A stretch of 64,000 nucleotides of DNA from positions 460,135-524,134 of the forward strand of contig NZ_GG669993.1 in the NCBI RefSeq assembly GCF_000159315.1, written 5' to 3'. The stretch is from Lentilactobacillus hilgardii DSM 20176 = ATCC 8290 (lineage in GTDB: Bacteria; Bacillota; Bacilli; Lactobacillales; Lactobacillaceae). Shown piece after piece: positions 35,471-43,946 of this stretch (its first letter is position 1; every line of letters begins with the position of its first letter). Below the pieces are notes generated by a model. The model was not told where the DNA came from. It ran no database searches and saw nothing but the letters and a program-made list of their open reading frames with translations. Position numbers and translations under genes: made by a program.

Positions 35471-37045
35471 ATGATCATTTTTTTGATTAGATTGATCCGG
35501 TTCCTTGGAATCTGAACTATTAAGGTTAAGTAGTGTATCTCCTTCACCGCTGCCATTATCATCCTCTTGAGACATATTCTTCAAAATTGGTAAATTAATT
35601 TGAAAAATTGATCCATATCCTAAGGAACTTTCGATTGAAATATTACCATGATAAGCTTCAATCAATCGGTGAGCAATTGATAGTCCCAATCCATTGCCAC
35701 CTTTGTCTCGGCTTCTAGCCTTATCAACTCTATAAAACCGATTAAACACCTTATTAATATCTTCTTGGGAGATTCCTTCGCCAAAATCTTGAATAGCAAT
35801 GTTTACCATTGACATTGAAGTAGAAAGCGACATATGAACCTCTTTACGTTTTTCGGAATACTTAATCGCATTATCCAATAAAATGACTAATACCTGTTCT
35901 AAATGATTACGATAAATTTGAACATATACATGGTCATCAGTATCATCATCAAAGGTAAACGTAAAATCTGGATGAATCATTTTGAAATCATTATAAACCT
36001 GCTCAAAGACTTCAGTAACATTAGTAATCTCTTCGCCATAATTTAATTCAATCTGTTCTGCCCGTGATAAATCCAACATTTCGGACACTAAACTCTTCAT
36101 CCGCTTCGTTTCTTGAAGTGATGCTTTTAACGATTCTTCCAGCACTTCAGGATCATCTTTCCCCCACCGCAGCAACATGTCTATATGCCCCTGAATGACT
36201 GCAACAGGTGTTCTTAATTCGTGCGATACATCTTCAACGAACTGCTGCTGCTGATCAATGTAACGACGGGTCTGATCCAGCATGCTGTTAAGCAAGTCCG
36301 CTAAATCGGAAAGCTCATCGTGAGTCTTAAGATCTGGTACCCGGGCGTCAGAATCCGGATCAGTTTTAACCTTATTAATCGTTTCTTGAATCTGATTAAT
36401 GGGACGCAATAATTCAGCCACCAATACATAGGCAAGAATCATTGATATCAAAACCGAAATTAAAACAAGAATTGCTAAAATAGCAGCCAATTTTCGAGCT
36501 GTTGCCCGATAGCTACTTAATTCATCGATAACTTGGGCATAGCCAATAAGCGATCCATTCTTCTTGGAAAGCAATGGTTCAATACCGATTAAAATATTTT
36601 TGCCATTCTGCCTAGAAGTTATGATTTTTCGTTTTGAAGAAGACGCAAGTTTGGAATCATTTTTCTTTGACTCAAAAAGCCGCTTGCCATTAACACTATA
36701 TACATTAACAAGAATGCTATCGCGTGAAAAATTAACAACTAACGAGTCCGAATAAATGTTTCTGTCATCGCTTTGAGAGTCACCACTATTAAGTTGTGGT
36801 CTTAAACAACGTTCAACGTCACCCTTCCCCAAAGTCGAAGAATAATTCGTTAGTCTCGAAGAAACTGTTGATAACGTATTATCGATATGCATTCTTTCTT
36901 GTTCAAGTAAAACATTTGTAAAGCGATTAAAAATCAACACTGAAAAAGCAACCACAATTGCCAAAACACCGATCGAGGTAAAAAAGGCCCATTTCCATTT
37001 TAACGAAATCTTGCGTTTCCCAGATTTGTTATTGGCTTGACTCAT
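35468..37045 (-). CDS. HAMP-containing sensor histidine kinase
   Basis: A 525-residue membrane kinase. Two membrane spans (about 19-40 and 187-210) enclose an extracellular sensor of about 145 residues; then come HAMP (about 211-265), the HisKA domain with phospho-acceptor His275 in FVEDVSHELRTPVAVIQ, and the HATPase domain with N-box VILLDNAIKYSE, G1 DFGEGIS and G2 GGNGLGLSIAHRL. The last 35 residues are acidic and Ser/Asn-rich, an unusual tail. It overlaps its response regulator by 4 bp. The architecture resembles ArlS/LisK-type kinases controlling envelope genes; the signal is not evident. Confidence 0.93.
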   Translation of the reverse strand: MSQANNKSGKRKISLKWKWAFFTSIGVLAIVVAFSVLIFNRFTNVLLEQERMHIDNTLSTVSSRLTNYSSTLGKGDVERCLRPQLNSGDSQSDDRNIYSDSLVVNFSRDSILVNVYSVNGKRLFESKKNDSKLASSSKRKIITSRQNGKNILIGIEPLLSKKNGSLIGYAQVIDELSSYRATARKLAAILAILVLISVLISMILAYVLVAELLRPINQIQETINKVKTDPDSDARVPDLKTHDELSDLADLLNSMLDQTRRYIDQQQQFVEDVSHELRTPVAVIQGHIDMLLRWGKDDPEVLEESLKASLQETKRMKSLVSEMLDLSRAEQIELNYGEEITNVTEVFEQVYNDFKMIHPDFTFTFDDDTDDHVYVQIYRNHLEQVLVILLDNAIKYSEKRKEVHMSLSTSMSMVNIAIQDFGEGISQEDINKVFNRFYRVDKARSRDKGGNGLGLSIAHRLIEAYHGNISIESSLGYGSIFQINLPILKNMSQEDDNGSGEGDTLLNLNSSDSKEPDQSNQKNDH

Positions 37046-37728
37046 GACCTCATCACATACCCGGTCCCTCTAACAGTTTGGATATAGCTATTTTCACCTG
37101 GACGATTGATCTTATTACGAAGATATCTGATATACACATCAACAACGTTTGTTTCGACTTCAGAATCATATCCCCAAACCTTTGTTAACAGAACATCCCG
37201 TGCCAACACAACGTCAACATTTTCCATCAACGTTAATAACAACTCATATTCACGTTTGGTCAAGTTAATCACTTCGTCGCCTCTGCGAACAATGCGACTT
37301 TCTTTTTCGATTGTAAGGTCTTTAAAAGTAACGGATTTCTTGCTACTCTTTTGCTGATCGTTTTCAATCTGAATGCGTCGCAATAGTGCCCGAATCCTTG
37401 CAAGCAATTCTTCGATTGCAAACGGCTTCACAATATAATCATCGGCGCCGTGATCAAATCCGGAAACACGATCGATAACAGAGTCCCTGGCGGTCATCAT
37501 AATAATTGGTGTGTTCTTCTTTTCACGAAGGCGTCGTGCAACTTCCATCCCGTTAAGCTCTGGAAGCATTAAGTCAAGCAATATCACATCAAAATTTTCA
37601 TCCAATGCAGCTTGTAGACCTGTTCGTCCATTCAACTCAACTTGGGTGTCATATCCTTCGTGTTTTAATTCAAGTTCGACGAAACGCGCCAAATTCTTTT
37701 CATCCTCAATTATCAAAATTCGACTCAT
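37042..37728 (-). CDS. OmpR-family response regulator
   Basis: A 228-residue response regulator. The receiver domain contains acidic IIEDE, phospho-acceptor Asp52 (VILLDLMLPELNG), the Thr switch (IIMMTARDS) and Lys (DYIVKPF). The winged-helix DNA-binding domain (about 130-226) ends YIRYLRNKINRPGENSYIQTVRGTGYVMR. It is first in the operon, before the kinase. Two 12-bp direct repeats 17 bp apart lie upstream and may be its own binding sites. Confidence 0.95.
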   Translation of the reverse strand: MSRILIIEDEKNLARFVELELKHEGYDTQVELNGRTGLQAALDENFDVILLDLMLPELNGMEVARRLREKKNTPIIMMTARDSVIDRVSGFDHGADDYIVKPFAIEELLARIRALLRRIQIENDQQKSSKKSVTFKDLTIEKESRIVRRGDEVINLTKREYELLLTLMENVDVVLARDVLLTKVWGYDSEVETNVVDVYIRYLRNKINRPGENSYIQTVRGTGYVMRS

Positions 37729-37781
37729 AAATAATCAGCTCTCCTAAAGTATCTTAATTTATTTATTATTGTACCTTAAAA

Positions 37782-37810
37782 CATTTTAACATAATTCTCA
37801 TTTTAACATA
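37782..37810. repeat. Direct repeat upstream of the response regulator gene
   Basis: CATTTTAACATA occurs at 37782-37793 and again at 37799-37810 (17-bp period), 54-82 bp before the regulator start and at the expected -35 region of a TACAAT -10. Head-to-tail pairs are typical OmpR-family binding sites. Confidence 0.5.
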
Positions 37811-37889
37811 GTTATGAGAAAATTAGTGTAGTAGTTTAAGAATTCGAAAGAATCTTAAATTTTGGAAATATTTTTCACTTTATTCATTT

Positions 37890-37934
37890 ATGTGCATTTT
37901 TTCACTTGAATCATTTTCCTTTCTTGCTTATAAT
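37890..37934 (+). promoter_or_regulatory. Promoter of adh with a Rex-like operator
   Basis: TTGAAT (37906-37911) and TATAAT (37929-37934), 17-bp spacer. Overlapping the -35 is ATGTGCATTTTTTCACTT (37890-37907), which keeps 10 of 14 fixed positions of the Rex consensus TTGTGAA-N4-TTCACAA. Rex represses alcohol dehydrogenase genes at low NADH/NAD+ in many Firmicutes. The promoter is well supported, the operator tentative. Confidence 0.6.
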
Positions 37935-37977
37935 GAACTTGTTTGAAAATAAATTACAAAAAAGGATGATCTATTAA

Positions 37978-38994
37978 ATGAAAGCTGCAGTTGTTAGAGA
38001 CCCAGTTGATGGTTACGTTGATATTAAAGATGTTCAGTTACGACCAATTCACCAAGGGGAAGCACTTGTAAAAGTTGAGTATTGTGGATTATGTCACACA
38101 GATCTCCACGTTGCTGCCGGCGATTTTGGTAAGGTTCCGGGGAGAATTATTGGACACGAAGGCGTTGGAAAAGTTATTCAAGTTGCTGATGACGTCGACA
38201 GTTTAAAAATAGGCGATCGTGTATCTATCGCTTGGTTTTACAGAGGCTGTGGTCACTGTGAATACTGTACTACCGGCCGTGAAACACTTTGCCGAAATGT
38301 TCAAAATTCCGGTTTTTCTGTTGATGGCGCAATGGCCGAACAAGTTATTGTACCGGCAGATTATGCCGTTAAGGTGCCAGAGGGTTTAGATCCTGTTGAA
38401 GCAACTTCCTTGACTTGTGCAGGTGTTACAATGTACAAAGCGTTGAAGGTTGGCGAAACTCGTCCCGGACAATGGGTAGAGGTTGTTGGTGCTGGTGGTC
38501 TTGGGAATTTAGCCGTTCAATTTGCTCACAATGTTTTCGGTGCAAACGTCATCGCTGTTGATGGCAATGAAGACAAGCTCAATGCTGCTAAGGAAAACGG
38601 TGCTGATATTACCATTAACCGTCATGACCCTGATGTTGCTGAACAAATCCAGAAAAAGGTTGGCGGTGTGCATAATGCTCAAATCACTGCTGTTACAACT
38701 GAAGCATTCACTACTTCAGTAAATGCCCTTCGTCCAGATGGTCGTTTAGTTGCTGTTGCCCTTCCAAAGGGTGATATGGCACTTAATATTGACAAGACCG
38801 TCCTAGATGGCATTCAAGTCGCCGGTTCATTGGTTGGAACTCGACAAGATCTGGCAGAAACTTTCCAATTTGGTTCAGAAGGAAAAGTTAAACCAATTGT
38901 TAAAACCCGTCGTTTAGACGAAGTTAATGATATCATTGATGAAATGAAACAAAACAAAATCGTTGGTCGCATGGTTGTTGACTTTACCAAATAA
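37978..38994 (+). CDS. adhP: Zinc-dependent alcohol dehydrogenase (AdhP type)
   Basis: A 338-residue medium-chain dehydrogenase that interconverts alcohols and aldehydes with NAD(H). Catalytic zinc ligands are C36, H60 (GHEGVG) and C147; the structural zinc is held by C91, C94, C97 and C105. The Rossmann motif [13 protein letters not shown] is followed by AVDGNEDKL, whose Asp favours NAD. It most likely reduces acetaldehyde to ethanol and re-oxidises NADH. Stand-alone, with a strong promoter and terminator. Codon usage favours GGT, GTT and GTC, like highly expressed genes. Confidence 0.95.
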   Translation: MKAAVVRDPVDGYVDIKDVQLRPIHQGEALVKVEYCGLCHTDLHVAAGDFGKVPGRIIGHEGVGKVIQVADDVDSLKIGDRVSIAWFYRGCGHCEYCTTGRETLCRNVQNSGFSVDGAMAEQVIVPADYAVKVPEGLDPVEATSLTCAGVTMYKALKVGETRPGQWVEVVGAGGLGNLAVQFAHNVFGANVIAVDGNEDKLNAAKENGADITINRHDPDVAEQIQKKVGGVHNAQITAVTTEAFTTSVNALRPDGRLVAVALPKGDMALNIDKTVLDGIQVAGSLVGTRQDLAETFQFGSEGKVKPIVKTRRLDEVNDIIDEMKQNKIVGRMVVDFTK

Positions 38995-39026
38995 AGAGTT
39001 CCATAATTCATAAAAACTACGTTATA

Positions 39027-39070
39027 AAAAGGAATGTGAGGGGATTCGTCTCCCTTATCGCATTCCTTTT
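39027..39070 (+). terminator. Terminator after adh
   Basis: GGAATGTGAGGG and CCCTTATCGCATTCC form a stem (with a small bulge) around GATTCGTCT and run into TTTT. The remaining 140 bp up to the rpmF terminator holds no gene that I can see. Confidence 0.8.
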
Positions 39071-39214
39071 ACATTCGGTCAATTCATTTCTAAGTAAAAA
39101 TTGTACACTTTTACACAAGAAAAAGGCGAAAATTTTTTCTAAAATAATTCTTACTACAAAACATCGGTTACTCAAACCATGAATAAGTGATTCCGATCTT
39201 TAAAATTTAGACAG

Positions 39215-39257
39215 AAAAAAGCAATTTAGAATCCATGGCGTTCTAAATTGCTTTTTG
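39215..39257 (-). terminator. Terminator after rpmF
   Basis: AAAAAGCAATTTAGAA pairs perfectly with its complement around a 9-base loop; T runs on both sides. It lies 3 bp beyond the rpmF stop and ends the yqeG-to-rpmF cluster. Confidence 0.9.
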
Positions 39258-39259
39258 TT

Positions 39260-39433
39260 TTACTTATTCTTTAAAACCTTACGGCCTTTGTACATGCCAG
39301 ATAATGAAACGTGATGTGGTAATGTATATTCGCCGGTTCTTGGGTCGAGACTCAAATTAGGAGTCTGTAACTTAATGTGACCGCGACGCATCCCTTTTCT
39401 AGCTTTTGAAGTTCTACGTGCTGGTGTTGCCAT
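39260..39433 (-). CDS. rpmF: 50S ribosomal protein L32
   Basis: A 57-residue L32 beginning [20 protein letters not shown] and ending [12 protein letters not shown]. The four zinc Cys seen in the C+ form are all absent, so this is a C-minus (zinc-independent) L32. GAGGAGGG precedes the ATG. It follows the YceD gene, an association conserved across bacteria. Confidence 0.96.
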   Translation of the reverse strand: MATPARRTSKARKGMRRGHIKLQTPNLSLDPRTGEYTLPHHVSLSGMYKGRKVLKNK

Positions 39434-39484
39434 GTCTTTCCCTCCTCGTAACTAAAATATCCACTAGTGAATTTTTAAGCCCAG

Positions 39485-40039
39485 CTAATTAGAGCCCTTA
39501 TCTTTGAAAAAGTTCTTTAATTTTGCCAGACGTGGATCAACTGTTTTTAATTCTGCCTTCTGATCTTCGTAATCATCAACTGAAAGTACGTTCCAATCGT
39601 GTCCGCTTGGCATTGTTTTGCCAGCTTCCTCTTCAGGAGACAAAATGTGCATAGGAATATGCAAAATCACGTTATCAACGACCGCAGAACGATTATCAAC
39701 TTCGTCCTCTTCACCAAGTATAAAAACGACATCGTCCTTACCATATCTTGATTCAGCAGCTTTTGACGGAACATAATACTCTTCAACCGTAAAATCCAAC
39801 GGTAAATCAACAGGTGTTAATGACCTCGAAGAAGGAACCACCAACTTACCAACAATATGAGTATCAATGATCACATCACCACGATCAGAGAATGCAGCCC
39901 CGTCTATTTTAAAAGTGCTTGCATCGATCACTTCATCAGCGTAACGACTCAACAAGTCACTTTTAATATCAAGGGTTTCATTGAACGTGAACGGATCTGT
40001 ATCGGAGTACTTTTGCAAATCCTTAAAAAACCATTTCAC
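39485..40039 (-). CDS. yceD: YceD family protein (DUF177)
   Basis: A 184-residue DUF177 protein, linked in other bacteria to 23S rRNA accumulation and nearly always encoded just before rpmF, as here. The conserved core is RSLTPVDLPLDFTVEEYYV and the later VDNVILHIPMHILSPEEE. Cytosolic, acidic, no catalytic motif visible. Confidence 0.88.
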   Translation of the reverse strand: MKWFFKDLQKYSDTDPFTFNETLDIKSDLLSRYADEVIDASTFKIDGAAFSDRGDVIIDTHIVGKLVVPSSRSLTPVDLPLDFTVEEYYVPSKAAESRYGKDDVVFILGEEDEVDNRSAVVDNVILHIPMHILSPEEEAGKTMPSGHDWNVLSVDDYEDQKAELKTVDPRLAKLKNFFKDKGSN

Positions 40040-40122
40040 TGTAATTCCTCCAATGCAACAAAATTCATTATACCGGCAACAAAAACGCTTGTCAAGGTGA
40101 TTTGCTTGATAGTATTAACTCA

Positions 40123-41256
40123 TTAATGAAGAATGATTGGGTGTTTATAAAAATCCTGATGTGCGCCATTAACCATCTCGATTAACATCCCAGCCTTAAA
40201 GTCCAAATAAACAAACTTTTTTGCAACTTCCTGATTCACCTTGGAGATCATTGGCAACTCTAAATCATTTTTAATTTGATTCAAATATCGTCTCCCTTGA
40301 CGCGTACACCCTAGCAAACGAATATACTGAGGATTAACCAGCATTTCAGATGAAGTTACATGTAACAGCACGTAACAGCACAAACGCTGAATCCTAGTGT
40401 AAGTATAACGCTTTGTTTTCACAAATTGTAAAAATTGCGAGAATGTTTCAGATTCAATTGCCGCTTGTTTCAGGCGATATTCAATTCCCTCAGTCATTTG
40501 ATATATCGAATGCAGTGTATCAATAGGTGCTTCAATAAGTTCAAATCTTAACAACGGCCAAAATTGTTCCCAATCAATCACTTTAGCTGTTGAAAAGGTT
40601 TGCCAGGAAGATTCAGGTACAAATTTTCGAACAATATCGAAATTCCCATTTCTCAGCTGATCCCTAATTGCAGAAGCGCTAGATATTAAACCCGAACTTA
40701 GTTGATGATCGTTATGTGCACTTCCAACTCTTTTAATGGGCACCAGATGCAATGGAGAGCCTATCAACATGTTTGCATTAGCATATCCAAAAGCCAATAT
40801 ATCATTGGGTTTATCAATTCGAATACCGGTTCTGTTATATAAATATTCTTGAAAAATTGAGGCATATGGCCGATTAAACTGTTTAAAGGAGTCGTCTTTC
40901 TTAGGTTGGTTATTAATTAATTTTTGATAATCAATCTCCGGTGTTTCAGCCCCAAAGGCCAGCCAATCACATTTCATAGCGGCTACAAGTCTAACGGCCC
41001 CTGCCGAAAAAATATGTGATGGCTGAACAGCCGCATAAAACGGCAATTCAATCACCACGTCCACTCCCGTTTCAAGTGCAGCTAGTGCTCGAGTCCATTT
41101 GTCATACATAGCCGGTTCACCTCGTTGCAGCCAGTTACCACTCATTACCGCAACGGTGACATCTGCACCGGTTTTTTTCTTTGCTTGTGTCATCTGGTAA
41201 AGGTGCCCATTATGAAACGGATTGTATTCTGAAATAATGCCGACTGCTTTAAGCAA
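40123..41256 (-). CDS. tmcAL: tRNA(Met) cytidine acetate ligase (TmcAL family)
   Basis: A 377-residue nucleotidyltransferase-fold protein (formerly YlbM/DUF795) that in Bacillus makes N4-acetylcytidine at the wobble position of elongator tRNA-Met from acetate and ATP. The HxGH-type motif is in GIISEYNPFHNGHLYQM (about 6-22), with MSGNWLQRGEPAMYDKWTRA and the SSASAIRDQL motif later. It starts one base after the methyltransferase gene ends. Function is by homology. Confidence 0.92.
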   Translation of the reverse strand: MLKAVGIISEYNPFHNGHLYQMTQAKKKTGADVTVAVMSGNWLQRGEPAMYDKWTRALAALETGVDVVIELPFYAAVQPSHIFSAGAVRLVAAMKCDWLAFGAETPEIDYQKLINNQPKKDDSFKQFNRPYASIFQEYLYNRTGIRIDKPNDILAFGYANANMLIGSPLHLVPIKRVGSAHNDHQLSSGLISSASAIRDQLRNGNFDIVRKFVPESSWQTFSTAKVIDWEQFWPLLRFELIEAPIDTLHSIYQMTEGIEYRLKQAAIESETFSQFLQFVKTKRYTYTRIQRLCCYVLLHVTSSEMLVNPQYIRLLGCTRQGRRYLNQIKNDLELPMISKVNQEVAKKFVYLDFKAGMLIEMVNGAHQDFYKHPIILH

Positions 41257-41257
41257 A

Positions 41258-41998
41258 TTAATTTACCTTCTTACACTCAAATAACCATCGCTTAACGTCA
41301 TTTTTAAAAGAATCTTCCCCAAAATTTGTCGTTATTTGGATTTCAGAGAAACCTGCACCAGTTAACATTTGAGAATAACGGTCTACCGGATAAGTACGCT
41401 CTTTATGAAGCTCATTATAAGCATCGTAGGCATTCTTATCTCCGTCATAAAGGAAGAATGTCAGCTCATGCTCCACAGCGTGAGAAACGCTCTCAGAGGC
41501 ATAACTTGACCACATAAATGCCCGATCTTCATCCTGATAATTGTACATATATCCAGGATAAACCTCATCGGTTTGATATGGCGTAATCACATCAAATAAG
41601 AAACTACCGCCAGTTTTTAAGTGAGTGCTAACCTGGGAAAAAGTTTGTCGTAAATCAGACTCTGATGACAAGTAACACAAAGAATCATCAAAGCATGTAA
41701 TGTTATCATAAGATGGCAATTCGCTTAAATTTCGCATATCCAACTGAAAGAAGTTAATTTGTTGATCAGCTTCCCGCGCTCGCTGATCGGCCATTGTGAG
41801 CATATCTTCAGATAAATCAGCACCATCCACATTGTATCCAGCTCTGGAAAGTCTTACTGCAAGCCGTCCGGTACCACATGCAAGGTCCAATATTTTATCC
41901 GACCGATTCGTACGCCTAAGCGTATACTCAAGCCATTTATCGTATAACGTTTCATCAAATAAGTCATCATAAAACTTGGCAAATTCGTGGTAAATCAT
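41258..41998 (-). CDS. Class I SAM-dependent methyltransferase
   Basis: A 246-residue methyltransferase of the YqeM type, unknown substrate. Motif I is ILDLACGTGRLAVRLSRAGY (about 36-55), followed by VDGADLSEDML, ITCFDDSLCYL and the late GGSFLFDVITPY. It overlaps the rsfS stop by 4 bp and belongs to the yqeG-tmcAL cluster, whose partners act on the ribosome and tRNA; this hints at an RNA or protein target but proves nothing. Confidence 0.9.
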   Translation of the reverse strand: MIYHEFAKFYDDLFDETLYDKWLEYTLRRTNRSDKILDLACGTGRLAVRLSRAGYNVDGADLSEDMLTMADQRAREADQQINFFQLDMRNLSELPSYDNITCFDDSLCYLSSESDLRQTFSQVSTHLKTGGSFLFDVITPYQTDEVYPGYMYNYQDEDRAFMWSSYASESVSHAVEHELTFFLYDGDKNAYDAYNELHKERTYPVDRYSQMLTGAGFSEIQITTNFGEDSFKNDVKRWLFECKKVN

Positions 41999-42351
41999 AC
42001 CTCAACCCATGAATCAATGTTAACAATTGGTGCATCTGACCATAATTTTTCCAAATTATAGAAATCACGGGTATCCTTTTGGAACACATGAACAATGACA
42101 TCGCCTAGATCAATTAAAATCCAGTTAGACGATTCTTTGCCAGAAACACTGTAAACATGGATATCATTTGCCTCAACCTGATCGATAACTTCCTCAGCAA
42201 TAGCTTTTACCTGCCGGTTTGAATTAGCATCGGCAATGACAAAATAATCGGCCATCAAACTGACTTTTTCCATATCCAGGACAACAATGTCGTGAGCTCG
42301 CTTACTGTCAGCAGCACGTACAACAATCTGTGAAATCTCTTTACTATCCAT
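41995..42351 (-). CDS. rsfS: Ribosomal silencing factor RsfS
   Basis: A 118-residue RsfS/Iojap protein that binds L14 and blocks 30S-50S joining in starved cells. The core reads VLDMEKVSLMADYFVIADANSNRQ, then DDLGDVIVHVFQ-like IDLGDVIVHVFQKDTRDFYNLEKLW. It is translationally coupled to the methyltransferase gene and follows yqeK. Confidence 0.96.
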   Translation of the reverse strand: MDSKEISQIVVRAADSKRAHDIVVLDMEKVSLMADYFVIADANSNRQVKAIAEEVIDQVEANDIHVYSVSGKESSNWILIDLGDVIVHVFQKDTRDFYNLEKLWSDAPIVNIDSWVEV

Positions 42352-42361
42352 AAAATTCTCC

Positions 42362-42973
42362 TTATTTCAAATCAAACTTTGGTACCCAGCTATTATAAGT
42401 GATGATAGTTTGTGGAAAAACTGGTTTATTATGTGCCACCAAATAACTTAGCGTCTGCTTAGTTTGATAGGCAACGCCTTTCTGTAAATTAGAAAAGGTA
42501 ATTTTCCTCGCGTCATCAACTCCCGGAAAGTCACGACCAGGTTCAATATAGTCAGCCATATAAACGATTTGTTCCAAAGGGGTCATATATTGATGGCCTA
42601 CTGTATGGTATCTAACAGCATTCAAAACTTCAATATCATTAATTTGAAGTTCATTTTTAACAAATAGCCAGCCAACCACACCATGCCAAATTGAATTACC
42701 GTAATTCAACAAAATTGGATTTAGTTGATACTCATGAATTGCTTTAATAAAATCTTTATCAGGTCGTTGTTTGGCATAATCATGAACCAAACCGGCAATG
42801 CTTGCCCGTTCAATATCAACATTATTTTTCTCAGCCAAATCCATTGCAGTTTGTTCTACCCTCAGAACATGCTGATAACGACTATCCGTTAAGGCATCTT
42901 TCAATTTTTTAACTAATTTTTTTCGAGAATATGGCACAATTTGTTCATGATACGTCATTTGACTATTTTTCAT
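42362..42973 (-). CDS. yqeK: YqeK family HD hydrolase
   Basis: A 203-residue HD-domain protein. Members hydrolyse diadenosine tetraphosphate symmetrically to ADP. The HD motif is in ASIAGLVHDYAKQRP (about residues 60-75), with RYQHVLRVEQTAMDLA before it, YGNSIWHGVVGW, then RYHTVGH and YMADYIEPGRDFPG downstream. It overlaps nadD by 11 bp, a pairing conserved in Firmicutes. Confidence 0.93.
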   Translation of the reverse strand: MKNSQMTYHEQIVPYSRKKLVKKLKDALTDSRYQHVLRVEQTAMDLAEKNNVDIERASIAGLVHDYAKQRPDKDFIKAIHEYQLNPILLNYGNSIWHGVVGWLFVKNELQINDIEVLNAVRYHTVGHQYMTPLEQIVYMADYIEPGRDFPGVDDARKITFSNLQKGVAYQTKQTLSYLVAHNKPVFPQTIITYNSWVPKFDLK

Positions 42974-43595
42974 ACAACTGATTCTCCTTTATATATTTCA
43001 AAACAGCATCCGGTGCTAGATAACGAATAGACTGATGCTGGCGAATTTTAGACCTGATCAGTGTCGAAGAAATATCAATGTACGGTACGTCTACCCAAAT
43101 TATAGGATATTTTGATGATGGTGTATAACCATCACGTTTGACCCCTACAAAGGAAACCAACTTAACTAAATCATCAATTCGATGCCACTTTGATAAATAA
43201 TTTACCATATCACCACCGATAATAAAATAGTACTGATTCTCCGGGTGTCGACGCGTTAAATCCAGCATTGTATCGTACGAATAACTAACCCCACCCCTGA
43301 AAATTTCAGTCATTTCAATCGCAAATTTAGAGTTTCCAGTAATTGCTAAGTTAACCATTGCAACTCTATCCTTGGCGTCAATCGCAAATTTAGGATCTAC
43401 GTGAGGTGGATTTGCATCCGGCATAAAATAAACCCGATCTAATCCAAGTTGGTCACGCACCTGTTCGGCAATAATTAAATGACCATTATGAATAGGATTA
43501 AAAGTACCACCCAAGATTCCAACCCGCTTACGCTTTCCCTGAGTGACAACCTTTGTTTTGGGTAAAGTTTGTACTGTTTGACTGACATTAACCAT
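42963..43595 (-). CDS. nadD: Nicotinate-nucleotide adenylyltransferase
   Basis: NadD, 210 residues, adenylates nicotinate mononucleotide in NAD synthesis. The nucleotidyltransferase motif is GILGGTFNPIHNGHLIIAEQ (about 26-45), with YFMPDANPPH, IIGGDMVNYLSKW and the ISSTLIRSKI motif near the C-terminus. The first 22 residues (MVNVSQTVQTLP) are an extension common in lactobacilli. Confidence 0.96.
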   Translation of the reverse strand: MVNVSQTVQTLPKTKVVTQGKRKRVGILGGTFNPIHNGHLIIAEQVRDQLGLDRVYFMPDANPPHVDPKFAIDAKDRVAMVNLAITGNSKFAIEMTEIFRGGVSYSYDTMLDLTRRHPENQYYFIIGGDMVNYLSKWHRIDDLVKLVSFVGVKRDGYTPSSKYPIIWVDVPYIDISSTLIRSKIRQHQSIRYLAPDAVLKYIKENQLYEK

Positions 43596-43616
43596 TTTGA
43601 AATACCTCGATACTAA

Positions 43617-43928
43617 TTAGATTGAAAAAACGTTGCTTGATAGATCACGATTATCCTTATTTGCGGATTGCTTAAACAGCACTAGCGTCTTCCCCAACTT
43701 CTGGACTACTGTAATATCGCTGTTTCCTTCGATAAAGCCTTGAACATCATCAGTGGTAACAGCTGCATTTTGCAAAATATTAATTTTGATCAGCTCTCGA
43801 GTATCAAGTGCTTTTACAACCTCTTCAAGCCATATCTTTGAAAGACCATTTTTACCAATTTCAAAAATAGGTCTCATCCGATTAGCTGATGCTCGTAAAT
43901 AGCGTTTTTGCTTCCCTGTTAATTCCAT
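43617..43928 (-). CDS. yhbY: RNA-binding protein YhbY (CRM domain)
   Basis: A 103-residue CRM-domain protein associated with pre-50S particles. Conserved elements: LTGKQKRYLRASANRMRPIFEIGKNGL (with the GKNG turn) and LIKINILQNA, ending with VQKLGKTLVLFKQS. It lies between yqeH and nadD as in Bacillus (yqeI). Confidence 0.94.
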   Translation of the reverse strand: MELTGKQKRYLRASANRMRPIFEIGKNGLSKIWLEEVVKALDTRELIKINILQNAAVTTDDVQGFIEGNSDITVVQKLGKTLVLFKQSANKDNRDLSSNVFSI

Positions 43929-43946
43929 AAATACCCCTTTAGTCTT

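Noticed and set aside
35468-37728. Two-component pair as a bacteriocin or quorum-sensing system.
   Set aside because: The kinase has two spans with an extracellular domain and HAMP, not the multi-span peptide-sensing type, and the regulator is OmpR-type. No peptide, transporter or immunity gene is nearby.
39101-39118. TTGTACACTTTTACACAA as a Rex operator.
   Set aside because: It is a near-palindrome but lies between two convergent genes, downstream of the adh terminator, with no promoter nearby.
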